Assembly (NCBI RefSeq): GCF_001401755.1
Contig: NZ_AVQK01000024.1
Span: forward strand, 62,001-126,000
Length of the DNA stretch: 64,000 bases
Source: Aquimarina longa SW024
Lineage (GTDB): Bacteria; Bacteroidota; Bacteroidia; Flavobacteriales; Flavobacteriaceae
Reading direction: 5' to 3'
In this document: one piece after another, positions 34,801 to 42,465 of the stretch
Numbering within the stretch: position 1 is the stretch's first letter
How the letters are laid out: each line of letters starts with the position of its first letter
Translations under genes and position numbers: made by a program
Notes under the pieces: model-generated
What the model was told of the DNA's origin: nothing
The model's database searches: none
The model's input: the letters and a program-made list of their open reading frames with translations, nothing else

Positions 34801-35373
34801 AGACCTAATAGATTTTATGATTATGTAACTATAGAGGCTTCTAGTGATTTAGATAAATGGATACCATTAGATATATATGATGCTCAGAGATTTCCTGAAT
34901 GGACAGAAACTTTTAATTCTGATCCTTCTCCATCGATAAGTGATGCATTGTTTAAAGAACAAAAAATTAACTTATTAAACTTTTTTAAAGAAGGAGAGAC
35001 TATTGTTATACGTTTTAGGCTAGTGTCAGACCCTATATTTACTTCTTTTGGTTGGGCAATACGTTCTATCAATGCAGTACCAGAAAAAGTAGTAATAGCT
35101 GATGGAGAAAAACCAGAAAGTAATTTACCCCCCCCAGTTGTATATCCCACAATTTCTGATGGTAATATAAAAATTTCATCAGAAGGAGTAATCAATAATG
35201 GTATAGTAGAGGTATATGGTTTAACCGGAGGTTTATTAGATACAAGAAGAATAGGGACATTAAATCAGTCACCAAAAAATATATCTTTCAGTAACCTCAA
35301 TTCAGGAATATACCTAGTTAAAATCTTAGGCGATGATATAAAGGATGTAACACACAGAATTATAATTAGATAA
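31834..35373 (+). CDS. Large BNR/sortilin-like beta-propeller lipoprotein with T9SS type-A tail
   Basis: The 1179-residue protein has a lipobox (AYTAC, Cys23), a Lys-rich linker, then a long propeller region (about 110-800). This contains repeated BNR/Asp-box motifs such as VTEDAGKTWENL, TTNEGRSWDYL, ITKDGGETWQNT, SIDGGLTWELI and ETLDGGKNWSML. An Ig-like domain (about 825-905), another beta domain (about 910-1085), and a type-A sorting tail (about 1105-1179, VYPTISDGNIKI to VTHRIIIR) follow. Propellers of this type occur in sortilin-like proteins and xyloglucanases, but I see no clear catalytic residues. Having both a lipobox and a T9SS tail is odd. Confidence 0.82.
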   Translation: MKHKFYFRKLFVLVFLLMAYTACNTTGNKQEIAKVESVTIANTTTVKKRKAKKDHNKKKGIEIIADYKASLLKPIDAEKSTYKDGFLMTEHQKAMKSVSKAKSSRIIKWKERGPVNVPGRIRGIVVAPDDNDKWYAGTVGGGLWVTEDAGKTWENLTDYKVPNLSTSTVAVSKKNPRTLYVGTGEPFNNLDAIGGVGILKTTNEGRSWDYLDHTKDFGGIGRLAINPDDEDNLVVASSKGIYITKDGGETWQNTYTGGNVQDLNPDPTNFNILYGGVNQVGIIKSIDGGLTWELILNRNDYNSNHSRFELDVSPANPNKVFISVYTPGSNATTAVNTDFYMTDDAGKTFTLLGFDGKPADGNLITGQGWYDNLLMAHPFDENIFYAGGVTLFKVSIKKKGKRSKKGNDNTKNKVLKYTFKAIASGYTGGLNNYVHVDQHGLTWTTKFPEKKFKLILANDGGVFHTDYLRDPGTTLNDWSTSAVGLNCTQFYGADKRNGTEDYIAGAQDNGTWVSQTENGANDETKYNFIIGGDGFEVLWNYKDPNKYIGGSQHNNFVRYVNGKSFSAVHGESGSATSPFYSKIVNSNNNPNVLFSPSISGIWRSTDFAESWSLTSIPNNYAVGTRPSSALDVAVSIANPNIVWAGNAMTESGSFKLHVSVNNGVSYDGTNGFLDPRDGKNHNYFISGIETSPTDENRAYALFSGQGAAKVLKTEDLGKTWVDISGFSKAEDSGFPDVAIHSLVEMPFNKNRLWVGTDIGVFETLDGGKNWSMLAGLPAFSVWQMKIVNNQVVMATHGRGIWTATLRELDGYEPPVYFAPPTIVNVSQESVENQNATVTYVQENDDIDSIIVYFDGKEIATITDNIAPGIEFTYTIENIEEGKHIVELQAVDSKKETSVFSTKTFDIIKFMKPETLVSIETFKASDVYTFGGEFVINTINETVSQSVLNNSDHPYLNDKRYNTVLKHPIIVSATHKDFTYEDVAITEFDPRPNRFYDYVTIEASSDLDKWIPLDIYDAQRFPEWTETFNSDPSPSISDALFKEQKINLLNFFKEGETIVIRFRLVSDPIFTSFGWAIRSINAVPEKVVIADGEKPESNLPPPVVYPTISDGNIKISSEGVINNGIVEVYGLTGGLLDTRRIGTLNQSPKNISFSNLNSGIYLVKILGDDIKDVTHRIIIR

Positions 35374-35387
35374 TTTTCAAAACATAA

Positions 35388-35428
35388 AATAAACCTCACA
35401 GATATTATAAAATTCTGTGAGGTTTATT
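35388..35428. terminator. Rho-independent terminator
   Basis: The 15-bp stem AATAAACCTCACAGA (35388-35402) pairs with 35414-35428 around an 11-nt loop, with an AT-rich tail. It lies 15 bp after the large propeller gene. Confidence 0.85.
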
Positions 35429-35466
35429 ATTTTATAAAATTTTATAGGTTTAATCCCTCATTGAGG

Positions 35467-35604
35467 GTTTAATTTCGCCTCGACATCAAAATATTTTTTT
35501 CGGAAGCATACCTCATGAATTTGCTCCGAGATTGTTGATTTAACAACCTCGATATTTCCAAAATGATTTTTTGCTATCCAAGCAAAGCTCTTTTTTTAGG
35601 AATT
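35467..35604 (-). pseudogene. Possible gene-remnant frame
   Basis: On the minus strand a 45-codon segment bounded by stops reads KKSFAWIAKNHFGNIEVVKS and continues to VEAKLNPQ. Its composition looks protein-like, but it has no start codon and no recognised family. It lies between the propeller terminator and the TetR gene. It could be a decayed gene end or a dispersed intergenic repeat. Confidence 0.2.
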
Positions 35605-35621
35605 AAACTCTTCATATGGGA

Positions 35622-36227
35622 TTAAAATCGTTTTAATAACCCTTCGAACTTTAAAAACATATAATTTTTGATAATAGATTCTAATGTTTCCTCCGTTTTA
35701 TTAAAAAAATTATCATCAGTAATTAACTGCATAATAAAATATTCATCAAGTTTAGTAAGTAGCTCTGATGATATAGGTTTAAAAATTCCTTTTTTTATGC
35801 CGAGATCATAAAATTGTTTTAAATCTTTAAGTAACATATGTAAAAAATCTTCAATAATTTTCCATGCTGTTGGGTAATGCTGTTTTAACTGTTTTAAAAA
35901 AAATGAAGATACATCTTTAGTTCCCTCGATAAGAATACGACCAAAGTTTTCTGCTCTATAATCCAATTTTAGAATGTCTTCTGTAATCTCATTTTTATAT
36001 TTGTATAAATAATCAATTCTTACTTGAGTGATATATTCAAAAATTTCTTCTTTTGTAGTAAAATACTGATATATGGTAGATTTGCTTTTTTTCATTAATA
36101 CAGCTATATCATCCATAGTCAATTCTCCTAAATCTACTTTCTTCAGTTTAGGGAGTAATGCCAATGTCCATTGTTCTACTTTTTTACTTTTTTCTTTTCT
36201 GTCTTTTAGTATAGCTTTTCTTCCCAC
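35622..36227 (-). CDS. TetR/AcrR-family transcriptional regulator
   Basis: The 201-residue regulator has an N-terminal DNA-binding domain (about 18-65) with the helix-turn-helix LTMDDIAVLMKKSKSTIYQYF followed by TTKEEIFEYI. The helical ligand domain (about 80-200) is unlike any subfamily I recognise. It is preceded at 36243-36274 by an imperfect palindrome that is probably its own operator. The neighbours are small membrane genes transcribed in the same direction, a possible but unproven regulon. Confidence 0.88.
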   Translation of the reverse strand: MGRKAILKDRKEKSKKVEQWTLALLPKLKKVDLGELTMDDIAVLMKKSKSTIYQYFTTKEEIFEYITQVRIDYLYKYKNEITEDILKLDYRAENFGRILIEGTKDVSSFFLKQLKQHYPTAWKIIEDFLHMLLKDLKQFYDLGIKKGIFKPISSELLTKLDEYFIMQLITDDNFFNKTEETLESIIKNYMFLKFEGLLKRF

Positions 36228-36242
36228 GCACTATGATTTGCT

Positions 36243-36274
36243 ATAACAAACTATTTTATGGTATTGTTTGTTAT
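36243..36274. promoter_or_regulatory. Predicted TetR operator
   Basis: ATAACAAACTAT (36243-36254) and ATTGTTTGTTAT (36263-36274) form a 12-bp inverted repeat with one mismatch and an 8-bp centre. It starts 16 bp upstream of the tetR start codon. This size and position fit autorepression by a TetR dimer. Confidence 0.55.
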
Positions 36275-36348
36275 TTTTGATTTTTCATCCAATATAATCA
36301 TTTATTACACGAATAATAAAGCAATTTCATGATTATTACTTTTATTGA

Positions 36349-36549
36349 CTAGTCTCTAGGAGTGTTTTGGAAATATCTGTAGATAAGATATCCTCCATAT
36401 CCTATAAAAATTATAGTGATGATAGATCTAAAATCCCATTCTACTTCAGTTTGTATTCTATTATAAAGTCGTAAACTCCCAAATAGAATGAGAGCAATTC
36501 CGATCATTAAATCCCAAGTTTTTCGAGGTGATTCATTTTTGTTTTCCAT
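36349..36549 (-). CDS. Small two-TM membrane protein
   Basis: Read from ATG 36549 this is a 66-residue protein: charged N-terminus MENKNESPRKTWD, TM helix about 14-32, a short loop, TM helix about 40-58, and a basic tail. A longer frame from 36588 would overlap the upstream gene by 35 nt, so the shorter start, 4 nt after that gene's stop, is preferred. No family is recognised. It is likely co-transcribed with the DUF2007-like gene upstream. Confidence 0.65.
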   Translation of the reverse strand: MENKNESPRKTWDLMIGIALILFGSLRLYNRIQTEVEWDFRSIITIIFIGYGGYLIYRYFQNTPRD

Positions 36550-36553
36550 GGTT

Positions 36554-36781
36554 CTAAGATAAATTTTGTTCGATAATACTACGCGCATCTTTTAAATTAG
36601 TTTTCTTTACAAAAAGTTGTATATGATTGGGTATACCTCCGCCAAAACCAGCAATCATTCCTGAGTTCATATCATCTCTAGTGATAGAATTAATTCCTTG
36701 ATCATTAAGAAGAGTTTGTATAAATTGAACATTGATTACACTACCGGTATATACTCTTTCGTATTCGCTTTCTGGAAACAT
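36554..36781 (-). CDS. DUF2007-like small protein
   Basis: The 75-residue protein has the pattern of the DUF2007/putative signal-transducing family: RVYTGSVINVQFIQTLLNDQGI, a variable middle, HIQLFVKKTNLKDARSIIEQ. The fold resembles a small PII-like ferredoxin fold. It lies between a two-TM protein and a larger membrane protein in a minus-strand cluster. The function is unknown. Confidence 0.75.
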   Translation of the reverse strand: MFPESEYERVYTGSVINVQFIQTLLNDQGINSITRDDMNSGMIAGFGGGIPNHIQLFVKKTNLKDARSIIEQNLS

Positions 36782-36793
36782 ATATGTTATGTG

Positions 36794-37513
36794 TTATGCA
36801 TTAAAATATTTACTGTTCCAGATAGCAGTATTGAAATTTTTACCAAGTGCAAAACCATAGAATAGGACTACAGCTGCTACAGATTTAAACATAAAAAATA
36901 GAATCATGATAAATGTTGAAGCAGTACTATTTTTGGTAAAAAGGCCATCAGGAATCATAAATGTAAATATAAGACTTACTAAAAAAGTTAAGATAAGTAA
37001 ATTTTCAAAACTTTTAAAAAACCACATTATATGTTTACGTAACGGATGTAAATCATTACCCCATTTATGAATCAGATAAAAGTAATCATTCCCAATAGGA
37101 GCAAAGAGTAGGGGGTCGTCTGCATTTTCTAATTTAAATAATTTAGAAGGAGCTATAATTTTAAACCCAACTAATTCTGTTTGATGTTTTTTCTCTAGAT
37201 CTTTAATAGCTGTAATAGCAGATGTGGGGAGTTTTCCTTTAAAGTATTTAGAATCTAAAAACCGTAATCTGTAATCGATACAGATTTTTTTGATTTGATT
37301 CAGATGATATATATTTTGAGTTTCTAATTGATTAAAATCAAAACTATTTTTAGATATAGAGGTAGCAGTATTTAAATTTTGCAAAATTTTATTCTCATGT
37401 ACTTCACTTTGCTGAAAAATTTTAAACACTTGAACTCTCCAAGTTGAAGGATTAAATTCTTTGTTTCGTAATGTGTCGAGCTTTTGTTCAATGTTTGTTC
37501 TAGGAAATAACAT
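36794..37513 (-). CDS. Hypothetical membrane protein
   Basis: The 239-residue protein has a soluble N-terminal part of about 165 residues. Two TM helices follow near 170-190 and 203-225, and a short tail ends NSKYFNA. No motif identifies it. The segment AIKDLEKKHQTELVGFKIIAPSKLF and following residues look like a compact folded domain. It is 12 bp upstream of the DUF2007-like gene, so the three small genes probably form an operon. Confidence 0.65.
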   Translation of the reverse strand: MLFPRTNIEQKLDTLRNKEFNPSTWRVQVFKIFQQSEVHENKILQNLNTATSISKNSFDFNQLETQNIYHLNQIKKICIDYRLRFLDSKYFKGKLPTSAITAIKDLEKKHQTELVGFKIIAPSKLFKLENADDPLLFAPIGNDYFYLIHKWGNDLHPLRKHIMWFFKSFENLLILTFLVSLIFTFMIPDGLFTKNSTASTFIMILFFMFKSVAAVVLFYGFALGKNFNTAIWNSKYFNA

Positions 37514-37641
37514 CTTCTTTTTTCTACTAAGTTAGAGATTTAGGTTTAGTTTTACAAAAGAATACGATGACTATTGAGTTAACTTTTAGAGCCTTATAAA
37601 ACTAATTTGAGATTCGTTTTACAATAACATTTATATTTTAC

Positions 37642-38487
37642 TTAGTATGCTCTACTGATGATAATACCTGTATTGTTTTTAATTTTTTTTAGATAATCAA
37701 CTAGTGGTGCTTTAGAAATCATTACTTCACCTTTTGATGAAGCATGTAATAAATGGATTCGTCCGTCTTTTTCTCGTGTAGCAATTCCTGTATGAGTGAT
37801 ATCTAATCCTTTGATAGAAGTTGTTAGTGCAATAATATCACCAGATAGAATATTGGCTTCATTTTCTTTGATTTCACCTTTAGGAAGATAGCATAATGGA
37901 AATTGACTAATCGTATTTTCTGATAGTTGTATCTTTTTATAGTTTTTGTCATCTTTTAGGAAAGGGTATAAATCTCGGTGTGTACTCATAAAATTGATCT
38001 TTTTTTCAATTTCGATACCTCCAATAGCCCCAGTACTATTTTTTATAATTCCTTTTTGTTCATTATTGATAATCCATTCAGAGAAGTAATGTAAACGAGA
38101 TGTATACCCATCTAGTTTTCCATCTTTATACCGTAGTCTTTCTAAATAAGCAATATAGGTTTCAAAATCGTATTTATGATCTCTAAGCATTAGACTAAAG
38201 ACTAATACGTTTTCTACATAGGTAGTGCAATCTAATCCCTGAAGGTTAACTACTATAGATTCTTTATTTCCTATCTCTAAGGTTTTAGCTACGTAGGGAG
38301 TTCCTAAAAATGTTTTCCCTACCGAGACTATAGTTTTTCCAAAATCTGATTGTGGAGTATATGTTTTTTTTAGTGCTGTTATTTTTGCTGTAAAAAGCGT
38401 TTTATCTTTTGCTGAACATGTAATTTTTTGTGCGGTTATAGATTGTATAACTATAAAAAAGAGTACTATGAAATTTCTAATATTCAT
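37642..38487 (-). CDS. DUF1460-type secreted amidase-like protein
   Basis: The protein (281 residues from ATG 38487; a TTG one codon upstream is not needed) has a signal peptide (about 1-19). The DUF1460 body (about 45-275) contains the GLDCTTYVENVL motif with the candidate nucleophile Cys and a later HTGIATREKDGRIHLLHASS segment with candidate His residues. The fold is related to NlpC/P60 cysteine peptidases acting on peptidoglycan, so a wall-turnover role is inferred. It is preceded by a hairpin at 38526-38556. Confidence 0.85.
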   Translation of the reverse strand: MNIRNFIVLFFIVIQSITAQKITCSAKDKTLFTAKITALKKTYTPQSDFGKTIVSVGKTFLGTPYVAKTLEIGNKESIVVNLQGLDCTTYVENVLVFSLMLRDHKYDFETYIAYLERLRYKDGKLDGYTSRLHYFSEWIINNEQKGIIKNSTGAIGGIEIEKKINFMSTHRDLYPFLKDDKNYKKIQLSENTISQFPLCYLPKGEIKENEANILSGDIIALTTSIKGLDITHTGIATREKDGRIHLLHASSKGEVMISKAPLVDYLKKIKNNTGIIISRAY

Positions 38488-38525
38488 CAAAGCTGTTTAA
38501 GGAGTATATAGTTCTGTAAAATACA

Positions 38526-38556
38526 AAAAGCTATGATATTTTCTATCATAGCTTTT
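38526..38556 (-). terminator. Rho-independent terminator upstream of the DUF1460 gene
   Basis: AAAAGCTATGATA (38526-38538) pairs with 38544-38556 across TTTTC. Read on the minus strand it ends in five T (CTTTTTG). It would end a minus-strand transcript from the 38560-39160 interval, where no intact gene is present. Confidence 0.65.
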
Positions 38557-38763
38557 CAAGTAATTAATTTCTTATTATACAAAAGCTTAACTACACTAAA
38601 AGATATCTTACTTTGTTTTATAGTGTACGTTATATTAATTAAAAATGTTACTCTTATAAATAGGATTAAATTTGTTATTCTTTAGTTTCTAATATTTTTT
38701 GAAGAATAGTTTTTAATTCTGTGCTCTCTTTTTGTTACAGAATCGTATACAAGGTAAGTTTTT

Positions 38764-38945
38764 CTATTTTTTTCTAATAGCTTCACCAATTAAAACCCCC
38801 AGATTAGGAGTGGTGCTTGCTGTTAAGAGAACCGCCAAAAGGGCTAGAGGAAATATGAAGTGAGCTTAATGGTTTTTCGTTCTAATCCCAACATTTTCTG
38901 AAGAAGTATTAGTAGTTGTTTGCTCTAAAACGTTTAAAAAATGAT
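38764..38945 (-). pseudogene. Possible decayed membrane-protein gene
   Basis: One minus-strand frame reads NVLEQTTTNTSSENVGIRTK, then a stop (38866-38868), then 34 codons AHFIFPLALLAVLLTASTTP continuing NLGVLIGEAIRKK before the next stop at 38764. The hydrophobic run looks like a TM helix and the DNA here is less AT-rich than its surroundings. A broken remnant is possible, but the family is not recognised. Confidence 0.2.
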
Positions 38946-39163
38946 ATTAAAATGCATAGAAAAAGAAGTGATTTTTTTATAATAAACACTAAAAGAGAAC
39001 ACAATTTATAGATAAATAAAAAGGGTAGGATGGTACAAATATATGGAGAGTACTATTACGTTATAATAAAAAACATGTTGTTAATGTATATTTAATAATG
39101 GACTTGGGTTATTTTTTTTAGGTGATTATTTAATTGTTTGATAATAAAACAACTTATTAGAGT

Positions 39164-39201
39164 ACAAAAAAGCAACCAAAGAAATACATCTTTGATTGCT
39201 T
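39164..39201 (-). terminator. leu operon terminator
   Basis: AAGCAACCAAAG (39170-39181) pairs with CTTTGATTGCTT (39190-39201), with one mismatch and an 8-nt loop. On the minus strand it is followed by TTTTTTG. It lies 33 bp after the leuB stop. Confidence 0.8.
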
Positions 39202-39233
39202 CAAACAAAACAGAATCATTGTTAAAAACAATT

Positions 39234-40349
39234 TTATATAATCGTAGATTGTCCTACGTGTATATTTTCAAAATTAAGATTAGAATCTTCGGGATTTAAG
39301 ATATAATCTGCTATAAAATCTCCTACTTTTTCTGTAGAAAGTGGATTGTTAGTGTTTAAATCAGGAGTAGTAATGTTTAGTTCTAATGCCTTTTCTACAG
39401 CATCTCTGATTGCATTAGCTTCTCCTATTAAATTAAAATGTTCTAATAGCATTGCAGCAGATAATATTGCAGCAATAGGGTTGGCTATTCCTTTTCCTGT
39501 TGCTTGGGGGTATGATCCATGAATGGGTTCAAACATACAACATGTATTTCCGATAGAAGCAGAGGCTAAAAGACCGATAGATCCACCTATTACACTAGCT
39601 TCATCAGAGATGATATCCCCGAACATGTTTTCTGTAAGAATAACATCGAACTGACTAGGGTTTAGAATCATTTGCATTGCGGCATTATCAACGAATAGAA
39701 AATCTAATGTTACATCACTATAAGATGTAGCAATTTCAGTTACTACTTTTCTCCATAATCGAGAAGATTCTAATACGTTAGCCTTATCTACAAGGGTAAG
39801 TTTTTTTCTTCTTTTCTGAGCAGCTTTAAAAGCAAGATGAGAAATACGCTCAATTTCTTCTCTAGAATATTCACAAAGGTCAGAAGCAACATTACCGTCG
39901 TCACTTATTTCTTTTTTTCCAAAATAAATACCTCCTGTTAACTCACGATAAATAGAGATATCTGTTCCTTCAATAATCTCTCGTTTAAGAGGAGATTTAT
40001 CAATTAGTGTTGGATATGCTTTTACAGGACGGATATTAGCGTACAACCCTAATTCCTTTCTTAGCCTTAATAATCCTTGCTCTGGTCGTACAGGTGCACT
40101 GGGATCATTATCATATTTAGGATCACCAATAGCTCCAAATAATACAGCATCTGTATTGACACAAAGTTCTAGTGTTTCATCTGGTAGAGGATTTCCTGTT
40201 TGATCAATTGCAATAGCACCGACTAACCCTTCTTTAAAAATAAAAGAATGATCAAAATTATGAGCGACAGCTTCTAGTGCTTTGATTGCTTGCGCGGTAA
40301 CTTCTGGTCCAATACCGTCTCCTGATAATACTGCAATATCTAGTTTCAT
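39234..40349 (-). CDS. leuB: 3-isopropylmalate dehydrogenase
   Basis: This NAD-dependent decarboxylating dehydrogenase converts 3-isopropylmalate to 2-oxoisocaproate. The 371 residues show LSGDGIGPEVT at the start, LRKELGLYANIRP, RELTGGIYFG with the conserved Arg/Glu, and the metal-binding TENMFGDIISDEAS. The length is standard. It is the last gene of leuACDB, 96 bp after leuD. Confidence 0.96.
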   Translation of the reverse strand: MKLDIAVLSGDGIGPEVTAQAIKALEAVAHNFDHSFIFKEGLVGAIAIDQTGNPLPDETLELCVNTDAVLFGAIGDPKYDNDPSAPVRPEQGLLRLRKELGLYANIRPVKAYPTLIDKSPLKREIIEGTDISIYRELTGGIYFGKKEISDDGNVASDLCEYSREEIERISHLAFKAAQKRRKKLTLVDKANVLESSRLWRKVVTEIATSYSDVTLDFLFVDNAAMQMILNPSQFDVILTENMFGDIISDEASVIGGSIGLLASASIGNTCCMFEPIHGSYPQATGKGIANPIAAILSAAMLLEHFNLIGEANAIRDAVEKALELNITTPDLNTNNPLSTEKVGDFIADYILNPEDSNLNFENIHVGQSTII

Positions 40350-40445
40350 GTATTTTTATATTTTTATTTCAAACTTACCTGTTAATTTACTACTTTATCT
40401 TTTATGTTTTTGTATAAACAGGATTAGTTATTTGATTTTAATAAT

Positions 40446-41033
40446 TTATACTTGTGCCTTTTCAAATTCTTCTATTTCTGATGTATTACTGATTAAGAAA
40501 TCAATATCATCATAACCATTTATCAAACAAGTTTTTTTATAAGAACTGATTTCAAATGAAGCAGAGGATTCTGTAGCTATAAGAGTAATTTTTTGAGCTT
40601 GTAGGTCTACTTCGATTTGTGTATTGGCATCTTTCTTTATTTCATTAAATAATTCTTGAAGATATTCTGGGGTTACCTGAATTGGTAATACTCCGTTATT
40701 AAGAGCATTTCCTTTAAAAATATCTGCAAAAAAACTGGAGACAACAACATTAAAGCCATAGTCATCAATAGCCCATGCTGCATGTTCTCTACTAGATCCA
40801 CATCCAAAATTATCTCCTGCTACTAATATTTTACCGCTATAGGTGGTATCATTTAGTACAAAATCGTTATTTATACTACCATCTTTATGATAACGCCAAT
40901 CTCTAAATAAATTTTCTCCGAACCCCTTGCGGCTAGTTCCTTTTAAAAAACGTGCAGGTATGATTTGATCTGTATCTACATTTTCTATAGATAATGGTAT
41001 AGCAGAGGATATTAGTCTTATAAACGGATCCAT
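40446..41033 (-). CDS. leuD: 3-isopropylmalate dehydratase, small subunit
   Basis: The 195-residue swivel subunit of isopropylmalate isomerase shows [13 protein letters not shown] and the substrate-binding [14 protein letters not shown] loop. It pairs with LeuC, whose stop codon lies 2 bp upstream of the leuD start, giving balanced synthesis. The family length is about 190-200 residues. Confidence 0.96.
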   Translation of the reverse strand: MDPFIRLISSAIPLSIENVDTDQIIPARFLKGTSRKGFGENLFRDWRYHKDGSINNDFVLNDTTYSGKILVAGDNFGCGSSREHAAWAIDDYGFNVVVSSFFADIFKGNALNNGVLPIQVTPEYLQELFNEIKKDANTQIEVDLQAQKITLIATESSASFEISSYKKTCLINGYDDIDFLISNTSEIEEFEKAQV

Positions 41034-41035
41034 AA

Positions 41036-42421
41036 TTAGTTTAATTGTTGTTTAGTAATATCAATGATTTTTCCTTCTATGGCTGTTGCTGCTGCAATTA
41101 GAGGGCTAGCTAAAATTGTTCTGGCACCTTGCCCTTGTCTACCTTCAAAATTTCTATTAGATGTAGAAACACAATATTCTCCTTCAGGAATTTTATCATC
41201 ATTCATAGCTAAACATGCAGAGCATCCGGGTTGACGAAGTTTAAAACCTGCTTCTTCAAAAATTTCTTTTAATCCTTCTTTTGCAATTTGCTTAGCAACT
41301 AATTGTGATCCAGGTACAAACCAAGCTGTTACATTAGTAGCTTTTTTCTTTCCTTTAATATAGTTTGCCGCAATTCTAAAATCTTCGATTCTACTATTGG
41401 TACAACTTCCAATAAATACGAAATTAATTTTTTGATCAATAAGAGATTGTCCTTTTTCAAAGTTCATATATGCTAATGACTTTTCGAATGAAGGGTTATT
41501 TTCTGAAGGGATATTTTCTGATATTTTAATTCCCATTCCAGGATTAGTACCATAAGTAATCATAGGTTCAATATCTGCGGCATCAAAATGATATTCTTTA
41601 TCAAATAGTGCACCTTTATCTGTGGGTAACGTTTTCCAATAAGCAACTTTTTTATCAAATTCTGCTCCTGAAGGAGCAAATTCTTTTCCTTTGATGTATT
41701 CGAAAGTCGTGTCGTCTGGAGCAATCATTCCTCCACGAGCTCCCATTTCAATACTCATATTACAAACAGTCATACGTCCTTCCATAGACATATCTTCGAA
41801 TACATTACCAGCATACTCACAAAAATATCCAGTACCAACATTAGTGCCTAGTTTAGCAATTATATACAGAATTACATCCTTAGGTAAAACACCTGGTCGT
41901 AATTGTCCGTTAACATTTACCCTAAGACTTTTAGGTTTTTGAAGTAATAAGCATTGACTAGCAAAAACCTGTGCTACCTGACTGGTTCCTATACCAAAAG
42001 CAATGGTTCCAAAGGCTCCGTGGGTAGAGGTATGACTATCGCCACAAACCATTGTCATTCCTGGTTGAGTAATCCCTAATTCGGGTGCCATTACATGAAC
42101 AATACCATTATATTGATGACCAAGCCCGTATAGGGTAATACCATTTTTTTTACAGTTTTCGGTTAATCGTTCTAATTGATTTCTTGATAACTCATCTTTT
42201 ATAGGAAGATGTTGATTTTCTGTAGGGGTATTGTGATCTGCTGTAGCTACAATTTGATCTGGTCTAAACACAGGGATTCCTCGCTGCTCTAGTTCTTCAA
42301 ATGCCTGAGGACTGGTAACTTCGTGTATCAAGTGTTTGTCAATATATAATATTTGAGGACCATCTTCAGTCTTTTTTACGACATGTGCATCCCAAACTTT
42401 ATCGAATAAGGTTTTTTTCAT
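41036..42421 (-). CDS. leuC: 3-isopropylmalate dehydratase, large subunit
   Basis: This aconitase-family Fe-S subunit has 461 residues. The cluster cysteines are seen in [13 protein letters not shown] and in [12 protein letters not shown], and the active-site segment [14 protein letters not shown] is intact. It sits second in the operon, 44 bp after leuA. It forms a heterodimer with LeuD and isomerises 2- to 3-isopropylmalate. Confidence 0.97.
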   Translation of the reverse strand: MKKTLFDKVWDAHVVKKTEDGPQILYIDKHLIHEVTSPQAFEELEQRGIPVFRPDQIVATADHNTPTENQHLPIKDELSRNQLERLTENCKKNGITLYGLGHQYNGIVHVMAPELGITQPGMTMVCGDSHTSTHGAFGTIAFGIGTSQVAQVFASQCLLLQKPKSLRVNVNGQLRPGVLPKDVILYIIAKLGTNVGTGYFCEYAGNVFEDMSMEGRMTVCNMSIEMGARGGMIAPDDTTFEYIKGKEFAPSGAEFDKKVAYWKTLPTDKGALFDKEYHFDAADIEPMITYGTNPGMGIKISENIPSENNPSFEKSLAYMNFEKGQSLIDQKINFVFIGSCTNSRIEDFRIAANYIKGKKKATNVTAWFVPGSQLVAKQIAKEGLKEIFEEAGFKLRQPGCSACLAMNDDKIPEGEYCVSTSNRNFEGRQGQGARTILASPLIAAATAIEGKIIDITKQQLN

Positions 42422-42465
42422 TAATTATTTTTTTGAACCTAAATAAATGGTATTTATGATAATAT

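Larger units (their letters stand above)
38491..39233. other. Intergenic region with two minus-strand terminators and a gene-remnant candidate
   Basis: This spacer of about 740 bp contains a 13-bp-stem hairpin at 38526-38556, a GC-richer block at about 38775-38870 described separately, and the leu operon terminator at 39164-39201. No intact gene is visible. Confidence 0.6.
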
